A stretch of DNA of 5,673 bases from Terriglobia bacterium (GTDB lineage Bacteria > Acidobacteriota > Terriglobia > UBA7540), in assembly GCA_030036915.1 (NCBI GenBank), contig JASHSC010000671.1:1-5673 (forward strand). The letters are read 5' to 3'. A model generated the notes under the pieces. The model had not been told where the DNA came from, made no database searches, and worked only from the letters and a program-made list of their open reading frames with translations. Position numbers and translations under genes: made by a program. Of the stretch, positions 1-5,406 are shown piece by piece; position 1 is the stretch's first letter; each line of letters opens with the position of its first letter.

Positions 1-1077
1 TTTTTCCCCACGATTCCGCCCGTCAGCACGCTCAGCGCGAGCTTGTCGTCCCCCATCATTTATCAAACCGATCCGAATCTGCGCACTCCCTACACCATGC
101 AATCGGGATTGGGCCTCGAGCGGCAGATCTCCAAGAGGGCCACAGTGTCCATTACTTACCTCAACACCCACGGGCTTCATCAGTTGATCGCGCGCAATAT
201 CAACGCGCCGGATCCCCTCAACCTGGATAGCGCGCGTCCCGACCCCAGCTTTTCCGACTTGTATCAATACGAAGCCGCCGGACTCTACAACCAAAATCAG
301 ATGATCGCCAATTTCAATATTCGCGGTTCCAAGCTGTCGCTCTTCGGGTTCTACACCTTGAGCTTCGCCAACAGCAATACTCTTGGCCCCGGGAACTTTC
401 CCATGAACCAGTACGATTTGGATGAAGATTACGGCCGCGCTGCCTACGACGTGCGTAATCGGATCTTTCTCGGTGGAAGCTGGAACCTGCCCTTGGGATT
501 TCAAATATTCCCATTCGTGGTGGCGAATTCTGCCATGCCCCTCAACATCACAACCGGCCAGGAACTGAACGGCGATACGATTTTCAATGAGCGCCCGACG
601 TTTGCCTCGAATCTCTCGAACCCCGCCAATGTGGTCAGCACTCGTTGGGGAAGGTTTGACACCGTGCCGCAACCGGGGGAAACCTTCATTCCGCTGAATT
701 ACGGAGAAGGGTTTGCCGAGTTCACGGCCAACCTGCGCATCAGTAAAACCTTTGGCTTTGGGAGAGAGGTTTCCGGGGGTGGAGGAGGCTCATCGGGCGG
801 TGGAGGCGGTTATCACGGAAGGGGCCTCGGGCCTGGCGGCTTGAGCAGCATGGGGTCAAGCAACTCATTTTTCCATGGGAGCAACACCACCAACCGGCGC
901 TACAACCTCACTTTCAGCATTTCCGCCCGCAACATTTTCAATGATGCCAATGACGCTTCTCCCGTCGGCGTGCTGAGTTCTCCGGACTTCGGACGTCCTA
1001 TCGCTCTTGCCGGCGGATTTTTCTCGAGCAACGCCGCAAACCGCAGGATCGATTTCCAACTGCGGTTTAGTTTCTAG
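1..1077 (+). CDS. TonB-dependent outer-membrane receptor, Oar-like, C-terminal part (5' end outside window)
   Basis: The reading frame is open from base 1 and ends at TAG 1075-1077, giving the last 358 residues of a longer protein. A TTG at 43 is an internal leucine, not a start. The sequence alternates short amphipathic strands and polar loops, as in a TonB-dependent beta-barrel. Recognisable stretches are DPNLRTPYTMQSGLGLERQI (63-122), the strand NLRISKTFGFG (730-762), RYNLTFSISARNIFN (898-942), and the terminal strand RIDFQLRFSF, which ends in Phe as expected for BAM-dependent barrels. These resemble the large carboxypeptidase-regulatory-like/TonB receptors that are abundant in Acidobacteriota. 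The plug and N-terminal regulatory domain would lie upstream. The likely role is TonB-powered uptake across the outer membrane, and the substrate cannot be told. A Gly/Ser-rich segment (about 772-876) interrupts the last strands. Confident as a receptor, less so for the Oar subfamily. Confidence 0.87.
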   Translation, partial: FFPTIPPVSTLSASLSSPIIYQTDPNLRTPYTMQSGLGLERQISKRATVSITYLNTHGLHQLIARNINAPDPLNLDSARPDPSFSDLYQYEAAGLYNQNQMIANFNIRGSKLSLFGFYTLSFANSNTLGPGNFPMNQYDLDEDYGRAAYDVRNRIFLGGSWNLPLGFQIFPFVVANSAMPLNITTGQELNGDTIFNERPTFASNLSNPANVVSTRWGRFDTVPQPGETFIPLNYGEGFAEFTANLRISKTFGFGREVSGGGGGSSGGGGGYHGRGLGPGGLSSMGSSNSFFHGSNTTNRRYNLTFSISARNIFNDANDASPVGVLSSPDFGRPIALAGGFFSSNAANRRIDFQLRFSF

Positions 1078-1078
1078 A

Positions 1079-1167
1079 TGGTAGCCACGGTCAGCGCCCT
1101 TCTGTCCGTGGTCCTTCTCCGCGCTTGGCAGAACCCACGGTCAGAACTGCACTGACCGTGGCTACCA
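1079..1167. repeat. Inverted pair of 33-bp palindromic repeat units (REP/BIME-like)
   Basis: Two copies of one 33-nt unit lie head to head: 1079-1111 on the plus strand and 1135-1167 on the minus strand. They match at 29 of 33 positions, including a perfect outer 16-nt inverted repeat (1079-1094 against 1152-1167). Each unit is itself a hairpin. The right one is perfect, CCACGGTCAG (1135-1144) with CTGACCGTGG (1152-1161) around a 7-nt loop. The left one (1085-1094 with 1102-1111) has one mismatch and also a 7-nt loop. The pair starts 2 nt after the receptor stop. The layout is like bacterial REP/BIME elements. That it is dispersed in the genome is inferred, not seen here. It could also protect the 3' end of the receptor mRNA or weaken read-through. 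Confidence 0.8.
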
Positions 1168-1195
1168 ACTGCCACCCGGGCCACGTCCAGCCTCC

Positions 1196-1221
1196 TTGAA
1201 ACTCGCGCCATCGGATATACT
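1196..1221 (+). promoter_or_regulatory. Tentative promoter for the sulfatase-like gene
   Basis: A TTGAAA hexamer (1196-1201) and TATACT (1216-1221) resemble sigma-70 -35 and -10 boxes, but the spacer is only 14 bp, shorter than the usual 16-18. The -10-like box sits in the loop of a small inverted repeat, ATCGGA (1210-1215) and TCCGAT (1222-1227). Transcription from here would begin close to the ATG at 1235 and leave almost no leader, consistent with the absence of a Shine-Dalgarno sequence. This is a weak prediction. Confidence 0.25.
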
Positions 1222-1234
1222 TCCGATCGACGAC

Positions 1235-3160
1235 ATGAAGCACCGCTTACCCAGCGATTTTCTTCTCGGAATCACTGATGGTGCGGTTTATCACCGCGCA
1301 ATTAGGGCGCAGGGTTATGCGATCCTCCTGCTGTCCTGCCTGACTTTCATGTTGGAGTCTCCATTAAACGCGGACGAAAATGTTGCGGCGCCGCCTTCCG
1401 TGATTCTGATTTCCATTGACACCCTGCGTGCCGACCACTTGAGCGCCTATGGTTACTCCAAAATCCGCACGGCGCACATCGACTCGTTCGCCGACGGCGG
1501 CACGCTCTTCACCCAGGCGGAAGCTCAGGTTCCACTCACGCTTCCCTCGCACACTTCGTTGTTCACGTCCACATACCCTTTTCAAAACCGCGTGGAAGAA
1601 AACGGCGAGCGCGTTCCCGCCGGCGCTGTGACCCTCGCATCCGTGCTGCAATCGCACGGATATAAGACGGCAGCATTCATCGGCAGCGATTACCTGGATC
1701 GGCGGTATGGATTAGACCAGGGCTTTGATGATTACGATAGCCCGTTCGGCGAGGAAACCACCGGAGTGAGGAATCCCTTGGCGGCCAGCCTGCGGCGGGA
1801 TGGCGCCTTAGTTATTCGAGCCGCGCGCCAGTGGCTGGATGCCCACCGTGGCCAACCGGTGTTTGTGTTTGTCCATTTGTACGATCTGCACGTGCCCTAC
1901 ACCTTGCCGCAGGAGGTTGCGCTGAATCAGGGTATCTCGCGGTACGATGCGCAACTCCTCTACATTGACCAGGTGCTGGGGCGGTTCCGGCAGGATCTCG
2001 AACAGAGCGGATGGTGGAACAAATCGCTGATCATCATCTTCGGCGACCACGGCAAAGGCCTGGGTGACCATCGCGAGATCGACCACGGCTATTACATCTA
2101 CGAAAGCACGCTGCACGTCCCGTTAATTCTGCATTGGCCTCGCATCAAGGAAGGTCGAAACCCGAAATTGGAAACCGGAAACTCACAGTCAGATTCGCAA
2201 TTCCAATTTCCGGCTACATACTCCGCGCCAGTCGGGCTGATTGACGTCGCTCCCACAATACTGGACTTCCTCCACATACCTGCTCCGGTTCCATTCGAAG
2301 GCATCAGCCTGCTGGGCGCGCTGAAAGATTCGGAGAACGCGCCTCGCGCCGTCTATAGCGAAAGTGTTTACGCGCACGACGCTTTCGGGTGGGCACCGCT
2401 GCGCGCCCTGCGCGTTGGAAAGTACAAATATATTCAGGCGCCCAAGGCGGAACTTTACGATCTCGCCGCTGATCCCGGTGAGCGCGTGAATCTTCTCTCC
2501 CAAAACTCCGCGATGGCGGCGGAGCTCCGGAACCAATTGGCGGCCGTGCTGGAGCGCTATAAACCCGTCCGACGCCCTGAGCCCTCAGCGCTGTCGCCCG
2601 AAACCTTGGCGCAACTGGAATCGCTTGGCTACCTCGCCGCGACGCCTCGACACGATGCCCCAGGCGCAGGGCAGGAAAACTCTTTGCCCGACCCCAAAGA
2701 CCGCTTCGCGGAGTTTCAGCTATACCAAAACGCTTATTTGGACTTTACGGAGGGACGCGCCGCCGTCGCCATTCCCAAGCTGCAATCAATTTTGAAGTCC
2801 GACCCGCAGAATACTCTGGCGCGCTTTCATCTGGGCGAGTGCTATCTCCAAATGAAGAGGCCGCAGGATGCTTTGAGTGAATGGACCACGGTGCTGAAGC
2901 TTGAGCCCGATTACGCTCCCGTGGCGGAAGCTTTGGGAGACTATTGGCTCGAACGCGGGGACTACGAAAAGGCGCGCTGGCGGTTCCAGCAGGTGCTGGC
3001 GCTGTCACCCGAGAGTTTTACAGGACACTTCCAATTGGCCGCCGCCGATGAGCATTTGGGGCTGCTCTCCGAGGCACGCCAGCATCTGGAGATGGCTTGC
3101 AGGATTGCCCCTCACGATGAAAACTGTGCTAATAAACTGAAATCACTTACGCAAAAATAG
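1235..3160 (+). CDS. Exported sulfatase-fold (alkaline phosphatase superfamily) hydrolase with C-terminal TPR repeats
   Basis: A 641-residue protein from ATG 1235. An in-frame TTG at 1196 would add 13 residues; neither start has a clear ribosome binding site. A hydrophobic stretch (about residues 28-40, YAILLLSCLTFML) after a basic N-terminus suggests a signal peptide or anchor. The alkaline phosphatase/sulfatase core follows: SIDTLRADHLSAYGY (D62, D67), the nucleophile region PLTLPSH (T102), HLYDLH (H214, H219), and GDHGKGLGDH (D271, H272) with DHGYYIYESTLHVPL (H284). These place the usual metal ligands. The expected formylglycine motif C/S-x-P-S/A-R is instead T-L-P-S-H, so Thr102 is the likely nucleophile, as in phosphodiesterase and phosphoglycerol/phosphoethanolamine transferase branches. 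Residues 308-327 are a polar insert encoded by a heptamer repeat. Four TPR-like helical pairs (about 492-630) end the protein. Exported, substrate unknown; sulfatase versus phosphodiesterase is unresolved. Confidence 0.88.
   Translation: MKHRLPSDFLLGITDGAVYHRAIRAQGYAILLLSCLTFMLESPLNADENVAAPPSVILISIDTLRADHLSAYGYSKIRTAHIDSFADGGTLFTQAEAQVPLTLPSHTSLFTSTYPFQNRVEENGERVPAGAVTLASVLQSHGYKTAAFIGSDYLDRRYGLDQGFDDYDSPFGEETTGVRNPLAASLRRDGALVIRAARQWLDAHRGQPVFVFVHLYDLHVPYTLPQEVALNQGISRYDAQLLYIDQVLGRFRQDLEQSGWWNKSLIIIFGDHGKGLGDHREIDHGYYIYESTLHVPLILHWPRIKEGRNPKLETGNSQSDSQFQFPATYSAPVGLIDVAPTILDFLHIPAPVPFEGISLLGALKDSENAPRAVYSESVYAHDAFGWAPLRALRVGKYKYIQAPKAELYDLAADPGERVNLLSQNSAMAAELRNQLAAVLERYKPVRRPEPSALSPETLAQLESLGYLAATPRHDAPGAGQENSLPDPKDRFAEFQLYQNAYLDFTEGRAAVAIPKLQSILKSDPQNTLARFHLGECYLQMKRPQDALSEWTTVLKLEPDYAPVAEALGDYWLERGDYEKARWRFQQVLALSPESFTGHFQLAAADEHLGLLSEARQHLEMACRIAPHDENCANKLKSLTQK
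2156..2213 (+). repeat. Heptamer tandem repeat with inverted arm, inside the sulfatase-like gene
   Basis: Four consecutive 7-nt units of pattern SGAAAYY occupy 2156-2183: CGAAACC, CGAAATT, GGAAACC and GGAAACT. After a 14-nt gap, two units of the same kind lie on the opposite strand (2198-2204 and 2205-2211, GGAATTG and GGAAATT when reversed). The arms form an inverted repeat, 2161-2173 against 2201-2213, with 12 of 13 matches. The frame stays open and encodes a polar Arg/Asn/Gln/Ser-rich segment between the conserved blocks HVPLILHWP and PVGLIDVAPT. It looks like an intergenic-type repeat element tolerated in frame, probably as a surface loop. Its presence elsewhere in the genome is inferred. 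Confidence 0.72.
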
Positions 3161-3214
3161 GGAACGGCCTTTTTGGAAGTATCCGCGGGCAGAGCCGGGG
3201 GATTTAGAATGCTT

Positions 3215-3230
3215 GCCCCCTAAAAAGGGG
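3215..3230. other. Short C/G-rich hairpin downstream of the sulfatase-like gene
   Basis: CCCCT (3217-3221) and AGGGG (3226-3230) pair around an AAAA loop, giving a five-base-pair stem about 55 nt after the stop codon at 3158-3160. No T-run follows on the plus strand; the next bases are CCCC. It is therefore a poor intrinsic terminator and may be only a chance structure or the edge of the repeat cluster beginning at 3241. Confidence 0.25.
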
Positions 3231-3240
3231 CCCCGAAAAC

Positions 3241-3370
3241 GACCCCTCACCCGACCTCCTCCGTCGGGCACCCTCTCCCCACGGGAGAGGGAAAAGCTCG
3301 CAGCGCGCCCAAGATATGTTTTCCCTCTCCGGGGGAGAGGGGGAACCGCAAGGCGGTGGGGTGAGGGGTC
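3241..3370. repeat. Inverted pair of palindromic repeat units between convergent genes (REP/BIME-like)
   Basis: The outer ends are a perfect 12-nt inverted repeat, GACCCCTCACCC (3241-3252) and its complement (3359-3370). Each half contains two hairpins in mirrored order. Left half: CCCGAC/GTCGGG (3250-3255, 3263-3268) and CCCTCTCCC/GGGAGAGGG (3271-3279, 3283-3291). Right half: CCCTCTCC/GGAGAGGG (3323-3330, 3334-3341) and CCGC/GCGG (3346-3349, 3353-3356). The first-hairpin stems differ in sequence between copies but both still pair. The middle spacer (about 3296-3320) is unrelated sequence. This kind of CCCTCTCC-containing palindrome is known as an interspersed repeat in several bacterial groups. 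Placement between two convergent genes suits a bidirectional transcription barrier or mRNA 3'-end stabiliser, which is inference. Confidence 0.82.
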
Positions 3371-3405
3371 ATTTCGACGCGCATGACGCCAGGAAATCGT
3401 ACCTC

Positions 3406-3423
3406 AAAAACTGCAAAGTTTTT
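3406..3423 (-). terminator. Possible weak terminator hairpin after purM
   Basis: Five nucleotides past the purM stop codon (minus strand), AAAAACT and AGTTTTT pair perfectly over 7 bp around a 4-nt loop (3406-3412 with 3417-3423). The 3' arm supplies a run of five T. The stem is A/T-rich and therefore weak, and no further T-run follows, so termination would probably be inefficient or shared with the GC-rich palindromes immediately beyond. The symmetry means it could act in either direction. Confidence 0.35.
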
Positions 3424-3427
3424 ACTG

Positions 3428-4453
3428 TCACCCCGGCAAGTACTTAACCCCGGGCCGGCCGGCGACGATTCGGCCGATGTTCCAGCATTTCTCCTGGCGC
3501 TTTCTCAGGGCCGAAGCGACTGCCGGCAGATTGCGGGGCGAAACGATCAGAAGCATGCCCAGGCCCATGTTGAACGTTCGCAGCATATCGTCAAGCGGCA
3601 CTTTGCCGCGCTGGGCAATCAGATCAAAGATGGGGAGCACGGGCCAGCTTCCCAGGCGGATTTCCGCGCGCGTGCCGGGGGGCAAAATTCGCGGCGTGTT
3701 ATCGGTTATGCCGCCGCCCGTGATGTGGACCAGACCCTTCAGCCAACTGCGATCGAGGAGAGGCTTTACCGCCGGCCAATAACAGCGGTGAGGGGCTAGC
3801 AACACTTCACCGAGCGGCCGATTGAAGCCGGCCGGCGCCTTGGCCAGAGGCAATTTCTCCCGCTCCAGCAAAACCTTTCGCGCCAGCGAATAGCCGTTGG
3901 TGTGCAGCCCGAGCGAAGGCAGCCCGAGAATCACATCTCCCGGTCGAATCCCGCTGCCATCGATGATTCGCCCGCGCCGCACCCAGCCCACGATGCAGCC
4001 CGCCAGGTCATATTCGCCGGCGGGATAGAAGCCCGGCATTTCCGCCGTCTCTCCACCCACCAGCGCACAACCAACCTGCCGGCAGGCGGCGGCCAGACCT
4101 GCAACAATCTCCGTAACGACTTTGGGGAGCATCTTGCCCGTGGCCAGGTAATCGAGGAAGAAAAGCGGAGCGGCGCCGTGCACGGCGATATCGTTGACGC
4201 AGTGGTTCACCAAGTCCGCGCCCACGGTGTTGTGGCGACTGAGGGCGAAGGCGATTTTGAGTTTCGTGCCCACGCCATCGACGCTCGAAACCAGCACGGT
4301 GTCGCGCGGCAATCCCTGCAAGGAGAAAAATCCGCCGAACGCTCCCACCTCGCGCAGAACACGGGGGCTGAAGGTGCTGCGCGCCAACTGCTTGATGCGC
4401 GCTTTGGCTTTGCTTGCGGCGTCGATGTCAACGCCGGCGTCACGATATCGCAT
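3428..4453 (-). CDS. purM: Phosphoribosylformylglycinamidine cyclo-ligase (AIR synthetase)
   Basis: A 341-residue protein, close to the usual PurM length of about 345. It catalyses the ATP-dependent closure of FGAM to aminoimidazole ribonucleotide, step 5 of de novo purine synthesis, in the cytoplasm as a dimer. Family blocks are all present: the N-terminal YRDAGVDIDA, SVDGVGTKLKIA (57-68), HCVNDIAVHGAAPLFFLDY (84-102), LVGGETAEMPGFY (131-143), LGLHTNGYSL (181-190), HITGGGITDNTPRILP (243-258) and FNMGLGM (294-300). The ATG at 4453-4451 is chosen because MRYRDAGVD matches the family N-terminus. A GTG at 4549 would add 32 unrelated residues read through repeat sequence. No Shine-Dalgarno sequence precedes the ATG; a heptamer repeat lies there instead. 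It lies downstream of lepB and purF on the same strand and is probably co-transcribed. Confidence 0.96.
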   Translation of the reverse strand: MRYRDAGVDIDAASKAKARIKQLARSTFSPRVLREVGAFGGFFSLQGLPRDTVLVSSVDGVGTKLKIAFALSRHNTVGADLVNHCVNDIAVHGAAPLFFLDYLATGKMLPKVVTEIVAGLAAACRQVGCALVGGETAEMPGFYPAGEYDLAGCIVGWVRRGRIIDGSGIRPGDVILGLPSLGLHTNGYSLARKVLLEREKLPLAKAPAGFNRPLGEVLLAPHRCYWPAVKPLLDRSWLKGLVHITGGGITDNTPRILPPGTRAEIRLGSWPVLPIFDLIAQRGKVPLDDMLRTFNMGLGMLLIVSPRNLPAVASALRKRQEKCWNIGRIVAGRPGVKYLPG

Positions 4454-4459
4454 AAGAAC

Positions 4460-4480
4460 AGTGGTTAGTGGCCAGTGGCT
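4460..4480 (-). repeat. Heptamer tandem repeat in the purM leader
   Basis: Three head-to-tail 7-nt units AGTGGTT, AGTGGCC and AGTGGCT (plus strand; RRCCACT-type on the purM strand) end 6 nt before the purM start codon, with a partial fourth unit GGTG after them. They fill the place where a ribosome binding site is expected. The 7-nt period equals that of the repeat inside the sulfatase-like gene, although the motif differs. Whether this is a chance tandem or one of a dispersed family cannot be decided from one copy. Confidence 0.6.
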
Positions 4481-4528
4481 GGTGCACCACCGATGGCGCG
4501 AAATGCAGCGCCGACCTTGAGGGCGGCC

Positions 4529-4548
4529 TGCCGAGCTAAGGCTCGGCA
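4529..4548 (-). repeat. Perfect hairpin between lepB and purM
   Basis: TGCCGAGC (4529-4536) and GCTCGGCA (4541-4548) form an 8-bp perfect stem with a 4-nt loop, 7 nt past the lepB stop codon. On the lepB-to-purM strand it is followed by GGCCGCCC rather than a T-run, so it is not a classical intrinsic terminator. It may be an interspersed palindromic repeat, an RNA stability element protecting the purF-lepB part of the message, or an attenuator that lowers purM expression. These roles are inferred. Confidence 0.55.
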
Positions 4549-4555
4549 CTACATC

Positions 4556-5401
4556 TTAAAACGTTTGTCCAGTTCTTGACCAACGCGTATGTGTAAGGAA
4601 GTTCCAGGCGATGGAGGCGTCAAACTTCAGCCGGGCCGCCAGGGTGTCCGCCTGCCAGTCCTTGGGATCGGGCGCGTCGTACGACCAATAGACAAACAGC
4701 GGCTCACCCACCACGTTTTCGAGTGGAACGAATCCCCAAAATCGGCTGTCCAGGGAATTGTCGCGGTTATCCCCCATCACGAACAGATAGCCGGGCGGCA
4801 CGTGCAAGCCGTCACTCTGAATGAAGCTGGGCATCTTCCGCGCCCAGGCGGGATCGAGTCCCAAATAGGCGGGGTAAGTTTCGAGCATGCTCAGGCTGGG
4901 AGGAAAATCATCGCGCAAAGGCTGGTTGGGATAAGAAAGGTACTGCACATAGGGCTCAAACAACGGCTTGCCGTTAAGGATGACGCGCTTGTTTTCAATC
5001 CGGACTACATCGCCGCCCACGCCGATCACGCGCTTCACAAACATGACCGAGGGATTGACGGGATAGCGAAAAGCCACAATATCCTGCCGGTGGACTTTTC
5101 TGAGCGGCGGCAGGCGCAGTGAAGTGTAAGGCACGCGCGGACCGTAGAGCAGCTTGTTGAGGAAGACGTGGTCCCCCACCAGGATGGTGGATTCCATCGA
5201 ACCGGTGGGAATGACCGTAGCCTCCGCTACAAAAGTGCGGATGCACAGGACGCCCACCAGAACGATGAGCAGCGAGCGGACGGTTTCCCACACCGTCTCC
5301 TGGTGCTCGGGCTGAACAGGTTTTTCTTCAGGGGGCAGTTCAGAGGTGGCGAGCGGCTCCGGAACAGGCGATGGTCCGGGCTTCAATTCCGGTGTTTCCA
5401 T
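4556..5401 (-). CDS. lepB: Signal peptidase I
   Basis: A 281-residue serine/lysine protease of family S26 that cleaves signal peptides from exported proteins at the outer face of the cytoplasmic membrane. Order of parts: a Pro/Glu-rich cytoplasmic N-terminus (1-36), one membrane segment (about 43-60, SLLIVLVGVLCIRTFV), catalytic Ser68 in IPTGSMEST, KLLYG, catalytic Lys123 in FVKRVIGVGGD, and the conserved GDNRDNSLDSRFWG box (210-223). Residues 151-200 form an extended, weakly conserved insert, and a 40-residue tail follows YWSYD. ATG 5401-5399 is chosen because it falls 5 nt after the purF stop and gives a normal N-terminus. An ATG at 5473 would overlap purF by 67 nt and add a sequence that is merely the purF 3' end in another frame. 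There is no strong ribosome binding site, so translational coupling to purF is plausible. Its place between two purine genes is unusual. Confidence 0.96.
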   Translation of the reverse strand: METPELKPGPSPVPEPLATSELPPEEKPVQPEHQETVWETVRSLLIVLVGVLCIRTFVAEATVIPTGSMESTILVGDHVFLNKLLYGPRVPYTSLRLPPLRKVHRQDIVAFRYPVNPSVMFVKRVIGVGGDVVRIENKRVILNGKPLFEPYVQYLSYPNQPLRDDFPPSLSMLETYPAYLGLDPAWARKMPSFIQSDGLHVPPGYLFVMGDNRDNSLDSRFWGFVPLENVVGEPLFVYWSYDAPDPKDWQADTLAARLKFDASIAWNFLTHTRWSRTGQTF

Positions 5402-5406
5402 TGGTT

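Noticed and set aside
43..1077. TTG at 43 as the start of a 344-residue protein
   Set aside because: The frame is open to base 1, and the sequence is clearly the C-terminal part of a much longer receptor, so the gene is cut by the window edge.
1196..1234. TTG at 1196 as the start of the sulfatase-like gene
   Set aside because: There is no ribosome binding site, the added 13 residues have no feature of their own, and ATG 1235 still includes the hydrophobic export segment. It remains possible.
1331..1342. Lipobox LLSC at the sulfatase-like N-terminus
   Set aside because: Leu at the -2 position is poor and hydrophobic residues continue after the Cys; a lipoprotein call is not supported.
3153..3174. 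A-run/T-run pairing around the sulfatase-like stop codon as a terminator
   Set aside because: The stem needs a bulge, overlaps the stop codon and is nearly all A-T; too weak to call.
3241..3370. CRISPR array
   Set aside because: The units are inverted rather than regularly spaced direct repeats, there are only two, and no cas gene is present.
3383..4520. Long plus-strand open frames (3383-3799, 3902-4468, 4194-4520)
   Set aside because: They lie opposite purM, have compositions typical of antisense shadows of GC-rich genes, and show no recognisable domain.
4454..4549. GTG at 4549 as the purM start
   Set aside because: The 32 extra residues are read through a palindrome and a heptamer repeat and do not resemble PurM; the family N-terminus begins at ATG 4453.
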